The notes: generated by a model from the letters alone, not told the origin. A stretch of DNA of 64,000 nt from Chryseobacterium capnotolerans (GCF_021278965.1 NZ_CP065589.1:1183001-1247000), one strand, 5' to 3'; positions 9,971 to 19,544 are shown, counted from the first letter of the stretch. Numbers and translations: made by a program.

Positions 9971-10951
9971 TCAATTATTTTGTGAATCGCCTCTTTTGAG
10001 CTCCCTTTCAATTTCGTCGATTTCTGGTAGCGGTAGAAGGTAGCTTTCTCTAATATAATTTAATATACTTTCATTTGTTTTATTGTTTATTTTTCTGATG
10101 AAAAGCTGGTTACCAGATTTGAGAGATGCTATTAAATCTTCAGCATATAGATCTTTGTTAAAAAAAGCTTTTTCAATTATTGCTCTTTTGTCATCGTTGA
10201 TAATAATATCACTAAAGTCCGTATTCATAAAAACGGTCTGGAAAAATGATTCAGCTGGTAAAAGAGTATGCAGGTAATAGTCTTCAAAATCCATTACCCG
10301 TTTGTTGTTGGTCATAAAGACACATGTTTCTCTTGTTAGAATAAACCATTTTCCACCAATATAGGGTATAACACCTTTCATAAATTCTCTTTTATAAATA
10401 AATGAAGATATTTTATGGGTCAGCTCTGTAAAATGATTTTGTATCCTTTGAAGTGTATCAGGCCTGTAAAATTTCTGATCATAATAAAAAAGATAATTTC
10501 TTCCGTTATTAACGGTAAGGAATTGACGGATAATGTTTTGTGATTTTAGTGGGGAGTCTTCACCACTCAGGTTAATAAAATAATCCCAGTCATGGCTTAC
10601 ATTCAAAAGATATTCCATCGCATTAAGTTCAGCCTGGATCATACTAAATCCTCCGGATACAATATTCATGCTTTCCAAAATATACACATTGGGAAAGTGT
10701 ATTAAATATAATTGTATTTCTTCTGTAAATTCTGCTTTTGCTTTCCGGTCAATGTGAATAAGATAAAATTGATCTCTTGTATAAATCTTCTGAAACATCT
10801 CTTTAAATGCATCAGGTCTATGATGGATGATAATAAAGTAAGCAATCGTAACCTGCGGGGCTGAGTGCAGATCTGAAGTTTGGGAATGGGGGTGAGTTAT
10901 GGGAAATGAAGTTTGCATGGGGCTGAAATTTAAAATCATCCGCACAGGCAA
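9971..10951 (-). CDS. GT14-like (core-2/I-branching type) glycosyltransferase
   Basis: This is a 326-residue protein of the GT14 branching beta-1,6-GlcNAc transferase-like family. Recognised elements are the N-terminal strand VTIAYFIIIHHRP, HIDRKAK (bacterial equivalent of the HVDxK motif), SGGFSMIQAELNAMEYLL, the DWDYFINLSGEDSPLKS motif and GGKWFILTRE. It probably transfers a sugar to a cell-surface glycan. The residue-12 Met (MQTSFPITHPHS) is a better start than the first Met, giving about 10918 as the start. There is no signal peptide. No other polysaccharide genes are adjacent, so the acceptor is unknown. Confidence 0.75.
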   Translation of the reverse strand: MPVRMILNFSPMQTSFPITHPHSQTSDLHSAPQVTIAYFIIIHHRPDAFKEMFQKIYTRDQFYLIHIDRKAKAEFTEEIQLYLIHFPNVYILESMNIVSGGFSMIQAELNAMEYLLNVSHDWDYFINLSGEDSPLKSQNIIRQFLTVNNGRNYLFYYDQKFYRPDTLQRIQNHFTELTHKISSFIYKREFMKGVIPYIGGKWFILTRETCVFMTNNKRVMDFEDYYLHTLLPAESFFQTVFMNTDFSDIIINDDKRAIIEKAFFNKDLYAEDLIASLKSGNQLFIRKINNKTNESILNYIRESYLLPLPEIDEIERELKRGDSQNN

Positions 10952-11028
10952 ACAATTCAGTTTATGTGCGTAAGGTACAAATATATTTTTGATAATCAGT
11001 TAATTAAATTTGATGCTGCCTGATTATT

Positions 11029-11283
11029 TTATGGTACATTTGCAATGCATTTATAAAACAGGTTTCTGCCTTTGCCATTCTGTAATAGTTTAAATTCACC
11101 ATTTTTTCTTTCAGTTTTTGCTTTTTCAGCCGCCCAATTATCAATCGGGTTTCGAATGTGAAAACACTCCATAAGTCTTTTCATCCTAGAATGATACGTT
11201 ATTGCAGGCTCATGAATACTACACAGGTAATTTATCGGAAGTTAAGCAAGTAAAATGATGAAAAGAATTTCTTTGTTCATCAT
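11029..11283 (-). pseudogene. Possible small gene remnant with an in-frame stop
   Basis: In the 398-base space between the GT14 and helicase genes, one minus-strand frame stays open for 70 codons (11029-11241) with protein-like composition (for example NPIDNWAAEKAKTERKNG). Its first in-frame ATG is at 11184, giving 51 residues. One TAA (11242-11244) separates this from an upstream in-frame start at 11283, whose 13 residues (MMNKEILFIILLA) look like a signal peptide start. It may be a small gene with a nonsense mutation, a 51-residue gene, or chance. I do not recognise it. Confidence 0.25.
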
Positions 11284-11349
11284 TATGATACACCAATTCA
11301 AATTCTGAAAAGGGAATTTGCTTACAAAATATCGGGAAGACCGAAAATT

Positions 11350-12471
11350 ATGATGAGTTTCAAAAATTTAAATTTAATCAATCCCATTATCCGTGCTGTA
11401 ACAGAAGCAGGGTATTCTAAGCCAACTGAAATACAGTATACAGCAATACCCCATATTCTTGCCGGAAAAGATATTATAGGATGTGCCCAGACAGGTACAG
11501 GAAAAACGGCAGCATTTGCAATGCCTATTCTTCAGCTTTTAAAAAAATATACCCCTGATCATAAAGAGATCAGAACATTAATACTTACGCCAACCCGGGA
11601 ATTAGCAATACAGATTGAAGAGAATTTTGCTGTGTACAGCAAATATTTACCTTTATCACAGCTTTCTATTTATGGAGGCGTCTCAGCAGGTGGCCAGCTT
11701 GCGGCTCTTAGGAAAAGAGTAGATATTCTGGTGGCTACACCCGGCAGATTACTGGATTTGGTTAATCAAAGACATATTGATCTTTCTAAAATAGAAATAT
11801 TTGTTTTGGATGAAGCAGACAGAATGCTTGATATGGGATTTATCAATGATGTCAAAAAAGTTTTAAAGCTGATTCCCCAGAAAAGGCAGACCTTATTTTT
11901 CTCTGCCACAATGCCTTCAGGTATAAGAAAATTTGCGGAAACAATTTTGAATAATCCGGTAGAGGTTACTGTAACTCCGGTATCTTCAACTGCACAAACA
12001 GTGAAACAATCCGTTTATTTTGTGGAAAAAAGAGATAAAACGGGGTTGTTGATTGATTTATTGCAAAATGAAAATATGAGGCGTTCACTGGTTTTTACCC
12101 GTACTAAGCATGTTGCCAATAAGCTGGTACAGCAATTGGAAGGAGTAGGGATTTTTGCTGCAGCGATTCATGGGAACAAATCCCAGACCGCAAGACAGAA
12201 TGCACTTGATGATTTTAAAAGCAGTAAGATTAAAGTATTGGTAGCTACAGATATTGCCGCCAGAGGAATTGATATTGATGATCTTCCTCATGTAGTAAAC
12301 TATGAGCTTCCCAATATTCCGGAAACGTATGTCCACAGGATCGGAAGAACCGGAAGGGCAGGAACGGAAGGTACCGCTATTTCATTTTGCGATACCGAAG
12401 AGCGCTTAGATCTTAAAAATATTCAAAAACTGATAGGATTCACAATGCCGGTCAGATCATTTTATAAATAA
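11350..12471 (+). CDS. rhlE: DEAD-box RNA helicase, RhlE-like
   Basis: The 373-residue ATP-dependent RNA helicase carries all family motifs in order: Q motif (KPTEIQYTAIP), motif I AQTGTGKT (about 46-53), PTRELA, TPGRLLDL, motif II DEAD (about 154), SAT, VFTRTKH, VATDIAARGIDIDDLPHVVNY and HRIGRTGR. It unwinds short RNA duplexes, and the RhlE branch acts in ribosome assembly or RNA turnover. It lacks the basic C-terminal tail of longer relatives. A cold-shock protein gene follows after 51 bases in the same direction. Since helicase and Csp both melt RNA structure in the cold, co-expression is likely. The start could be either of two adjacent ATG codons. Confidence 0.88.
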   Translation: MMSFKNLNLINPIIRAVTEAGYSKPTEIQYTAIPHILAGKDIIGCAQTGTGKTAAFAMPILQLLKKYTPDHKEIRTLILTPTRELAIQIEENFAVYSKYLPLSQLSIYGGVSAGGQLAALRKRVDILVATPGRLLDLVNQRHIDLSKIEIFVLDEADRMLDMGFINDVKKVLKLIPQKRQTLFFSATMPSGIRKFAETILNNPVEVTVTPVSSTAQTVKQSVYFVEKRDKTGLLIDLLQNENMRRSLVFTRTKHVANKLVQQLEGVGIFAAAIHGNKSQTARQNALDDFKSSKIKVLVATDIAARGIDIDDLPHVVNYELPNIPETYVHRIGRTGRAGTEGTAISFCDTEERLDLKNIQKLIGFTMPVRSFYK

Positions 12472-12522
12472 AATCTGTAGAGTTTACAGAAAACAATAAA
12501 TAATTTTTTAATAATAATTACA

Positions 12523-12717
12523 ATGCAACAAGGCACAGTAAAATTTTTCAATGAAGCAAAAGGCTTCGGATTTATTTCTCCTACAGACGGGAGTAAAGAT
12601 ATATTTGTACATTCTTCAGGATTAGACTCAAGATCAATCCGTGAAAATGATAAAGTCGTTTTCGATGTACAAAAGAGTGATAAAGGTTTAAATGCGGTTA
12701 ATGTAAAACTGGCATAA
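12523..12717 (+). CDS. Cold-shock protein (CspA family)
   Basis: This 64-residue single OB-fold protein has the RNA-binding motifs RNP1 (KGFGFI, 13-18) and RNP2 (DIFVH, 26-30). Its length and start (MQQGTVKFFN) match the family exactly. It acts as a cytoplasmic RNA chaperone. It lies 51 bases after the helicase gene and before a strong terminator, so the two probably form one transcript. The spacer is AT-rich and could also hold its own promoter. Confidence 0.93.
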   Translation: MQQGTVKFFNEAKGFGFISPTDGSKDIFVHSSGLDSRSIRENDKVVFDVQKSDKGLNAVNVKLA

Positions 12718-12884
12718 TTAAGCTTTAATATCATCTGTTTGAAATAAATATTATTTTCAATTTCAGTATCATATTTTTATATTTTTTTACAATTGAAATC
12801 CAAAAACCTTTGGTATCTGGATATATTGTTTGAAAGAACATTAATGTAAGTTAGATTACTTTTTATTTTCATAATGTTCATTTG

Positions 12885-12911
12885 CCTCTCACATAACGTG
12901 AGAGGTTTTTT
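12885..12911 (+). terminator. Terminator of the helicase-csp unit
   Basis: An 8-bp stem CCTCTCAC / GTGAGAGG with a 5-base loop is followed by six T. It lies 168 bases after the csp stop, giving a long AT-rich 3' untranslated region. Confidence 0.85.
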
Positions 12912-12964
12912 CAAGAAAGAACTCCAGTCAGCTTATTATAAAAACAAAGACAATAGATAGAATA

Positions 12965-13419
12965 ATGATCATCAATAATTTTACAGAATATAAAGCTTTG
13001 GAAGGTCAAATGGTCGGGTTTTCTGACTGGCATACCATAGATCAGAATCAAATCAACAGGTTTGCAGAGGCAACCTTAGATGACCAGTGGATTCATATCA
13101 ATGAGGAAAAGGCAAAAAAGAAAGCCCTTTTACATCAACTATTGCTCATGGCTATTTGCTGTTATCGCTGATCCCTTATCTCTGGAAACAAATTGCTGAG
13201 GTGAGAAATGTAAAAATGGAAATCAATTATGGGATTGAGAATCTTAAATTTGGCCAGGCTGTTCCTGTAAATAGCGATGTGAAACTACAGGCTACTGTGA
13301 AATCGGTGACAGACCTCAGAGGAACTATAAAAGTAGTGGTGGAAGCTAAGCTTCTTATAAGAAATCATGCGAAACCTGCCTATACAGGGGATGTAATTTT
13401 TCTATATCATTTTTTATAA
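12965..13419 (+). pseudogene. MaoC-like hotdog hydratase, single homopolymer frameshift
   Basis: Two overlapping reading segments (12965-13171 and 13156-13419) form one 151-residue MaoC-type dehydratase if one A is added to the A6 run at 13114-13119. The join then reads KKESPFTSTIAHGYLLLSL, the hallmark active-site region of MaoC/R-hydratases (the HG pair and the upstream Asp in the FAEATLDDQWIHI helix). The enzyme would hydrate short enoyl-CoA thioesters. Upstream helix residues and the C-terminal strand are intact, and no other mutation is visible, so sequencing error is more likely than decay. Confidence 0.75.
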
Positions 13420-13510
13420 TAAGAAGCCAGATTAAAAAGATTAAAATACGGGAAGTCCCCAATATCTTACTGTTTGGATTATGATTCTAACATTTGATTA
13501 AATAACTTTT

Positions 13511-13774
13511 TCATATAAAATCATAGTGATCCAGTCTTATCACAAAATAATGTTCAATTGTTTTTTGAGCTTTTTTGCACATTGATAAAAGATCATTTCC
13601 TGATGTATTGTCAAAACTAAAGTCATCATGGGTTTTTACGACATATTCGGTTACTATTTCAATATTCATTAAATCAATTTCCGTTACATCGGTTTTCAAC
13701 CTATGTTCTTCTTTGAAGAAAGGAATTTTACGGAAAATAGAATCGTTAAACCGAAAGAGGTGTATTGTTTTCAT
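13511..13774 (-). CDS. Unknown 87-residue protein, copy 1
   Basis: I do not recognise this family. It begins MKTIHLFRFNDSIFRK and is a paralogue of the plus-strand gene at 20912-21181: shared features are the MKTIHLF start, PFFKEE, a D-L-M-N block, HDDF, DLLSMC, IEHYFV, and an ending of Asp-Tyr-Asp plus two residues. It has one conserved Cys in LSMC, many acidic and aromatic residues, no signal peptide and no membrane segment. Two diverged copies about 7 kb apart and full conservation of length argue that it is a real gene. Confidence 0.6.
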   Translation of the reverse strand: MKTIHLFRFNDSIFRKIPFFKEEHRLKTDVTEIDLMNIEIVTEYVVKTHDDFSFDNTSGNDLLSMCKKAQKTIEHYFVIRLDHYDFI

Positions 13775-13913
13775 TGCAAAAATATTTAATAAGATAAAAA
13801 ATTTAGATTGAGGTTCATTAAGAAAGCTTACCTTTCATTTTCCTGTTGATACCTCTTTTGGATAAGATACGGTCTTATGGTTATGGATGTATCTGCCTGA
13901 AAGTATATCCAGA

Positions 13914-14270
13914 TTATTCATAGCCGCTTTTTATTATCGTTACGATCATCTTAAAGCGCTTATTTCCTTTTATAGAATGAGATTTTTGGGCAGGAATGAT
14001 AATGCATTCACCCTCTTCCATAAAATAAGACGCTCCGTCTATAATGATTTCAGCTTTACCTTCAATAATCTGTGCAACAGTATCAAAAGGAGAAATCTTT
14101 TCAGATAACCCTTCTTTGTCATCAAAAGATAAAATACTGATATTACCGGTCAGTTTTTCCAGTATATTTTTACTCACTACAGAATTTGGGATGTAATCTA
14201 CAATCTGGCTTGTAATATATACTTTCGATTTTTCAAGTTCTCTATGATTCATCACTGTGGTTTTAAACAT
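13914..14270 (-). CDS. Cupin-domain protein
   Basis: The 118-residue protein is almost wholly one small cupin barrel. The two cupin motifs are recognisable as the strand pair around AQIIEGKAEIIIDGASYFMEEGECIIIPAQKSHSI: the second motif keeps the P and H of the GDxxxxPxxxxH pattern. The first motif lacks its usual His pair, so metal binding may be weak. The start may be the residue-7 Met (MNHRELEKSKVY). Function is unknown; small single cupins often bind or isomerise small molecules. Confidence 0.72.
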   Translation of the reverse strand: MFKTTVMNHRELEKSKVYITSQIVDYIPNSVVSKNILEKLTGNISILSFDDKEGLSEKISPFDTVAQIIEGKAEIIIDGASYFMEEGECIIIPAQKSHSIKGNKRFKMIVTIIKSGYE

Positions 14271-14392
14271 AAAAAGAGCAAATGGTATTGTAAATAAAAG
14301 GGACAGAACTGTCTAATATCCCATCCCTTTTTCCAGTGAAAGCTTTTGATAAATATATCTTTTCATTGGCCTTAACTGTCCTTGAAAACAAT

Positions 14393-14611
14393 TTATGAAA
14401 GATTGATTTCTTTGATAATATTGAGAACTTCTTCACGGTTTTTTCTTAATCTGTTTCCGATTCTTTCCAGCATTTCCCTTTCTTTCCCTTCTTCAAGTTT
14501 CAGATCGTGGTCCGTTAATGTTGAAAATTTTTCTTTCAGTTGTTTTGACTGCTCAATCCAGGCTCCAGGAGTTTTGAAAAATTTGTCGCCTTTGTTTTGG
14601 TTTGTGTCCAT
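14393..14611 (-). CDS. Small CsbD-like stress protein
   Basis: This is a 72-residue, highly charged helical protein. The core (SKQLKEKFSTLTDHDLKLEEG, about 22-42, then KEREMLERIGNRLRKNREEV) follows the CsbD pattern of W/LxQxKGKxKxxWGxLTDDDL-EGK. CsbD-like proteins are general stress proteins of unknown mechanism. It sits among other stress-type genes (DUF892, cold shock). The assignment rests on pattern recognition only. Confidence 0.6.
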   Translation of the reverse strand: MDTNQNKGDKFFKTPGAWIEQSKQLKEKFSTLTDHDLKLEEGKEREMLERIGNRLRKNREEVLNIIKEINLS

Positions 14612-15074
14612 AAGGTGGATTTTAGTGTAACTTCATTGCTACAGTACAAAGTTGGGTGTTTAATAATCTATTATATTACAGATTGTTTCTTTAATGTTGC
14701 ACATATCACACTTTTGCAAAATTCCAGTTTATTTTTAAGCATCTGTAAGACGGGTGATCATAAAAACAGTGGCTTTGATGACTATTCATGAAGTAATGGA
14801 GATTATTGGGCCTTAAGACATGATTACAAACCTAAAATACTACTATATAATTCCTAATAAGTGATTAATTAATCGTATCTTGCTGATTCACTACATTGAA
14901 CTGATGATCCGGACCCTAAGTTCCGATCTATTCACTTTTTCATTATTTGATATTTCCAGTATAATCTCTTTAGTCTGCTTCAAATCATTTATAGAAACTG
15001 TTTTGAAAAAGAGAATATAAATCTTGTGATTTTCTCCAAAGGACAATTCAATTGTAAAAATTATTAATGCTTTT
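14612..15074. other. 463-base intergenic region
   Basis: No convincing gene is visible. A minus-strand frame ending at 14891 stays open for about 56 codons with plausible composition but has no ATG start and runs into the start of the antiporter gene; it may be chance. The sequence just before 15075 is AT-rich and probably holds the antiporter promoter. Confidence 0.4.
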
Positions 15075-16172
15075 ATGTATATAAAAAAATATTTATGGAT
15101 GTGGACGTTTTTGGTTCCTATTCTGGCGTGGTTATCTTATGTTGGCAATTTTGTTTTTTCATCAGGGTATTACTCTGTGATTCTTGCTTTATTTTTGATG
15201 GGGAGTGTTTTGGCAGCGGTGTATCACTCCGAAGTTATTGCCCATCGTTTGGGAGAGCCATTTGGAACTTTGCTTTTGGCATTTGCTATTACGGTCATAG
15301 AAGTAGGACTTATTATTTCTATTATGATGGGAGCAAAAGGCTTAGAAACCATTACCCTTGCCAGAGATACGGTTTTTGCTGCCGTAATGATAATCCTTAC
15401 CGGAATCATTGGGAGCTGTATTGTGATAGGTTCCTTAAGATACAGAGAACAGAGCTTTACATTACAGGGGGTAAGTACGGCACTCATTACGCTCACGTCA
15501 GTGATTATTTTTGTGCTTATTCTGCCTAATTATACGGTGAGTCATCTCGGAGGCGAATATACATCCTTTCAATTGCTTTTTATCGCCTTGATTTCTTTAG
15601 GACTTTATCTTGGATTTACTATGATCCAAACATTTAGACATCGAAGCTTTTTCATTTCTCCAGAGAACAAACTATCCAAAAATCAGCCTGTACAAGACAA
15701 TCATGAACTGATTTCCCGAAAACAATTGTATATCAGTTGTATATTGTTACTATTATCCCTGGGAATAGTCGTTTTACTGGCAAAGCTTCTTTCAAAGGAT
15801 GTTGAGCATATAGTGGTTTCCGCAGGTGCCCCAAAATCTCTTGTAGGGATCATTATTGCAGGTATTGTTCTGCTTCCGGAAGGACTGGCTGCATTCAGAG
15901 CTGCAAAAAGTGATCAGATCCAAACCTCATTAAATCTGGCATTTGGTTCTGCTTTGGCCAGCATCGGACTCAGTATTCCGGCCATAGCCATTATATCTGT
16001 AATGACCGGTATAAGAATGACATTAGGGATAGATATTAAGTCAACAATACTTTTGGGACTATCTCTTTTTATTATAACTGTTTCACTGGCAACAGGCAGA
16101 ACTAATATCATGCAGGGGATTGTACTGATCGCTATATTTTTAATTTATCTTTTTATTACAATCGTACCATAA
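15075..16172 (+). CDS. chaA: Calcium/sodium:proton antiporter, ChaA-like
   Basis: The 365-residue inner membrane protein has about eleven hydrophobic segments and the CaCA family repeats. The first alpha repeat contains HRLGEPFGTLLLAFAITVIE (about 57-76), essentially the ChaA signature. The second is GIIIAGIVLLPEGLAAFRAA (about 260-279), with the key acidic residues Glu76 and Glu271 in these blocks. It exports Ca2+ or Na+ in exchange for protons and helps in salt and alkaline tolerance. It is convergent with the glycosyltransferase gene that follows, with only 30 bases between. Confidence 0.88.
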   Translation: MYIKKYLWMWTFLVPILAWLSYVGNFVFSSGYYSVILALFLMGSVLAAVYHSEVIAHRLGEPFGTLLLAFAITVIEVGLIISIMMGAKGLETITLARDTVFAAVMIILTGIIGSCIVIGSLRYREQSFTLQGVSTALITLTSVIIFVLILPNYTVSHLGGEYTSFQLLFIALISLGLYLGFTMIQTFRHRSFFISPENKLSKNQPVQDNHELISRKQLYISCILLLLSLGIVVLLAKLLSKDVEHIVVSAGAPKSLVGIIIAGIVLLPEGLAAFRAAKSDQIQTSLNLAFGSALASIGLSIPAIAIISVMTGIRMTLGIDIKSTILLGLSLFIITVSLATGRTNIMQGIVLIAIFLIYLFITIVP

Positions 16173-16202
16173 ACTTACTTAAGATAGCTTAATTAAATCT
16201 TA

Positions 16203-18497
16203 TTATTTTGGAAAACAGAGCCTTGCCATAAGATAGCTTACCGTGGATTCTGCTCCCTGATTGAGATTAACATTTTTCTCTTCAAGCCCATCATAACATC
16301 CGCCTGTTGCAGGGTTATAAATAATCTGATGTAAATGATTCTTTCCTAAAAACCAACTAAAAGCATTTCTCATCATCTGCAAGTATTTTTCATCCTTAAA
16401 AACCTTATAGAATGTGGATAATGCCAATATGGTATAAGCGACATCAATAGGCTGTTCACCACCAATTGATTCAGCACTTTTAATCGTTTCTTTTTGCAGC
16501 CATCCTTTGTTGGATATTACTTTAATGGCTCCCTTACTAAATGTTTTAGAAAGCAAAAACTTGAATGATTCAATGGCAACCTGTTTATACATTTCGTCCT
16601 GGGTTGTAATCCAGGCACACAATAAAGCTTCAGGGAGTACACTGTTTCCATAGGTCAGGTAGCTTTCAAACCAGTGCCAGTCTTTATGTTTCTCATGCTG
16701 ATACATTTTTACCAGTCGATTGGCAAGTTTTTTCAATAATGGAATATTGTTTTCAGAGTTTTGATAATGCAATCCCTTTATAATAAAAGCCATTGCACGG
16801 GTAGAATGAATTTTATCAATAGACGGAAGACTTTTTTCAATGATGGACTCTGCTTCATCAGAAAACAGTTGTGGTAAGATTGCTTTTATAGAAAGAAGGT
16901 ACCCCAGTGCCCAGATTGCCCTACCATTGGAATCTTCAAGGTTGGTTTCGTAGTTCTGTTGTGCAAATTCCTTGTCTTGATTTACATAGTTGAGAAAACT
17001 ACCATCTGGTTGTTGACAAAACTTTATTACATTCAGGTAGGTTGAGATCAAGTCAAGATCAGATTCATCTCTGCTTACTTCATAATGTCTGCAGGCTACA
17101 ATCAAAGCACGGGCATTATCGTCCAAAGTATACCCGGAATTGATATCAGGTTTGTTGATTTTAGAAAATTGGATCATTCCAAAATCCGTTGTCATATTTT
17201 TGATATGGCTAAGATTAATGTTGGGGAATGTATAGTGTAATGTCATTTTGTATTTATTGTATTGTTGAAATAATAAGGCGTGTGAAATAGAAGAATTCTC
17301 CCAGGCTGTGGAAGCCATTTTTTCCAGACTATTTGATCGTAATTTTTCCTGAGCAGTTTCATTTTTCAGTAATGTATTCACGGCAGCAGCAAGCTGTTCC
17401 GGAGCTTCAAAATCAATAATGATTCCCAGGTCTTCATTTAAGACTTCCAAAGCATGAGGAATAGGGGTGGAAACAATAGGGCATCCACAGCTGATGGCAT
17501 AGGAAAAAGTACCGCTTACTGCCTGATTTCTGTCTTTTGAAGTGAAAAGATAGATATTGGTAAGCTGAAGATAATCTAGCAACTCATTCAAAGGCAGATA
17601 TTGGTTGATAAAGTACGTATGTTTTTCCAGATGAAGCCTCTTAATGGTATCCTGTAAAAAATCACGGTACTTTTCTCCTTCATATTTAATGATTCCGGGA
17701 TGTGTCTTTCCGATAATCAGGAACATTACATCCGGATTTTGGGAAACGATTTCAGGCAGAGCTTCTAAAGTGGTTTCAATATTTTTCCCAGCACCCAGTA
17801 AACCAAACGTTGAAAGTACCTTTTTATCTTTAAATCCGTATTTTGTTTTCAGTGAAATTTTGTCGATAAATGGTAGCAGGTGAGTACCATGGGGGATTAC
17901 TTTAATTTTATCAGAGGGAATATCATAATCAGCAGAAAGGATGTCTGCAGAAATACCTGTCATCACAATAATAGATTTGCAGAAACTGCTGATTTCTTTT
18001 ACTTTTTCTTTTAATTCTCGATCCGGTTTCGGCAAAACGGTGTGAAAAGTAATGATGAGGTCTTTCTCTAAGTTTTGAAGAAAAAGCAGTAACCCGTTTT
18101 TAGCTTCAGTGAAAAATCCAAATTCATGCTGGAGCATAACCAGTTGAATCCTGTCATTTTTGTTGATTTTATCAGCCAGCTCTAAATAAGATATGGCATC
18201 GGATGTATTTAAGCGATATTCTGGATCTTTTTCATATTGATAATGCTCATCCCCAGTTTCCATCGGGCAGATGATGATGGTAAATGATTCATTGAACTTT
18301 ATCTGAAGAGATTGTATTAAATCCTGGCAATAGGTTGCAATACCGCACACCTTAGGAGGAAAAGTGCTTATAAAGATAATTTCAGGCTTATGATGAATTG
18401 TGTTTTTTTTACTTTGTACAGATCGTCTTTTTGTCTTTTCCCCCACGTCTGATTTTATATTTTTATTCATGATGATATCTGTTTTAAAGTCTGACAT
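16203..18497 (-). CDS. GT4 glycosyltransferase fused to a C-terminal alpha/alpha-barrel domain
   Basis: This 764-residue two-domain protein has an N-terminal GT-B fold (about 35-430): FISTFPPKVCGIATYCQDLI, the acceptor loop, KVLSTFGLLGAGKNIETTLE, and the donor-binding region SKDRNQAVSGTFSYAISCGC ending in PIVSTPIPHALEVL. The C-terminal part (about 440-764) is rich in helices and His/Trp/Asp, with YTLDDNARALIVACRHYE and EDSNGRAIWALGYLL typical of an alpha/alpha toroid as in glycan-processing enzymes. It lies 18 bases after the GH130 gene and is surely co-transcribed. The pair probably makes and trims a mannose-type glycan or storage oligosaccharide; the sugar is inference. Confidence 0.78.
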   Translation of the reverse strand: MSDFKTDIIMNKNIKSDVGEKTKRRSVQSKKNTIHHKPEIIFISTFPPKVCGIATYCQDLIQSLQIKFNESFTIIICPMETGDEHYQYEKDPEYRLNTSDAISYLELADKINKNDRIQLVMLQHEFGFFTEAKNGLLLFLQNLEKDLIITFHTVLPKPDRELKEKVKEISSFCKSIIVMTGISADILSADYDIPSDKIKVIPHGTHLLPFIDKISLKTKYGFKDKKVLSTFGLLGAGKNIETTLEALPEIVSQNPDVMFLIIGKTHPGIIKYEGEKYRDFLQDTIKRLHLEKHTYFINQYLPLNELLDYLQLTNIYLFTSKDRNQAVSGTFSYAISCGCPIVSTPIPHALEVLNEDLGIIIDFEAPEQLAAAVNTLLKNETAQEKLRSNSLEKMASTAWENSSISHALLFQQYNKYKMTLHYTFPNINLSHIKNMTTDFGMIQFSKINKPDINSGYTLDDNARALIVACRHYEVSRDESDLDLISTYLNVIKFCQQPDGSFLNYVNQDKEFAQQNYETNLEDSNGRAIWALGYLLSIKAILPQLFSDEAESIIEKSLPSIDKIHSTRAMAFIIKGLHYQNSENNIPLLKKLANRLVKMYQHEKHKDWHWFESYLTYGNSVLPEALLCAWITTQDEMYKQVAIESFKFLLSKTFSKGAIKVISNKGWLQKETIKSAESIGGEQPIDVAYTILALSTFYKVFKDEKYLQMMRNAFSWFLGKNHLHQIIYNPATGGCYDGLEEKNVNLNQGAESTVSYLMARLCFPK

Positions 18498-18515
18498 TCT
18501 GTATTGAATAGTCAG

Positions 18516-19544
18516 TTATGATATGTACCGTAGTAATTCTTTCAGTAATTCTGAAAGACTTAAAGAGGCAACTGCAATTCTTTTATCCGCTGCTCCATAG
18601 TAAACATGGATTGTATCTCCTTCTACGATGGCTCCGGTAGGGAAGCAGACATTGTTTACTTCTCCCTTCTGTTCCCATTCTTCTTCAGGTTTGAAAAGAG
18701 GGTAAGGAAGTCTTGAAATTTCCTTTTTGGGATTATCAAGATCCAGTAAAGCAGCACATGCACTGTAAACATATCCTTCAATAGTATCATGTACCCCATG
18801 GTATATCAAAAGCCATCCATGCTTGGTTTCTATAGGGGGACATCCTCCGCCAATATAGCTTACCTCGTGTTCATATTTAGGAGATAATACAATATGTTCT
18901 TTAAAGTGAAGGAAGTAATCTTTCCAGAAATCAGGATTCAGATCTTCAATGTTTTCTATACTTGTAATTTGGATATCAGGTCTTATGCGATGAAGAAAAT
19001 AAAGCTTACCGTTAATTCTTCTTGGGAAAAATATGACATTTTTATCCCAAAGGAAGATCTCTTTATCCTTTTTATGAGCAGGCGGGAGTTTGTTGAAGCG
19101 TCTGTACTTTTCCCCTATTTCACCTTGGGATTCTGTCAAAAATTTAAACTTTTTGTACAGAATTTTTGGGACAATAATCCCTACTTTTTCCCATGATATA
19201 AGATCCTTCGATATGGCAAGTGTTCCCAATGCGTTAATTCCGTCATAACTGGTATAGGTAAGATAAAATAATTGATCGATTTTTACGATTCTTGGATCTT
19301 CAACACCATGTTTTTCATATTCAAACTCGGGGATGATAACCGGATTGTTCAGCCGGGTTTCTATAGTCTTATAATCTGATAATATACAGTATCCGATAGT
19401 GGAGAAATTATTCTTTGCAAGAGCCCTGTACAATAAATGTATTTTTCCATTATCATGAATAACTGCTGGATTTAAAACACCCTCACTCTCAAAATCTAAT
19501 GTCGTTTTTCTGAGTATAATTCCGTCTTTTTTCAGAGCTACCAT
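18516..19544 (-). CDS. Glycoside hydrolase family 130 protein (mannoside phosphorylase-like)
   Basis: The 342-residue five-bladed propeller has GH130 marks: GVEDPRIVKIDQLFYLTYTS (about 80-99) with the catalytic Asp, GGGCPPIETKHGWLLIYHGV (about 232-251), and HVYYGAADKRIAVASLSL near the end. GH130 enzymes mostly phosphorolyse beta-mannosides. Database entries of this subgroup are sometimes mislabelled as a Cry7Aa pesticidal protein; nothing here resembles a toxin. The ATG follows directly on the stop of the 43-residue gene upstream (TAAATG), pointing to translational coupling. The GT4 fusion gene follows. Confidence 0.85.
   Translation of the reverse strand: MVALKKDGIILRKTTLDFESEGVLNPAVIHDNGKIHLLYRALAKNNFSTIGYCILSDYKTIETRLNNPVIIPEFEYEKHGVEDPRIVKIDQLFYLTYTSYDGINALGTLAISKDLISWEKVGIIVPKILYKKFKFLTESQGEIGEKYRRFNKLPPAHKKDKEIFLWDKNVIFFPRRINGKLYFLHRIRPDIQITSIENIEDLNPDFWKDYFLHFKEHIVLSPKYEHEVSYIGGGCPPIETKHGWLLIYHGVHDTIEGYVYSACAALLDLDNPKKEISRLPYPLFKPEEEWEQKGEVNNVCFPTGAIVEGDTIHVYYGAADKRIAVASLSLSELLKELLRYIS

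Noticed and set aside
14891..15060. Open minus-strand frame upstream of the ChaA-like gene
   Set aside because: Plausible composition but no ATG start, and it runs into the antiporter gene on the other strand; not supported as a gene.
18516..19544. Insecticidal Cry toxin label sometimes given to such proteins
   Set aside because: The sequence has GH130 motifs and nothing of the Cry fold; the label is a database error.
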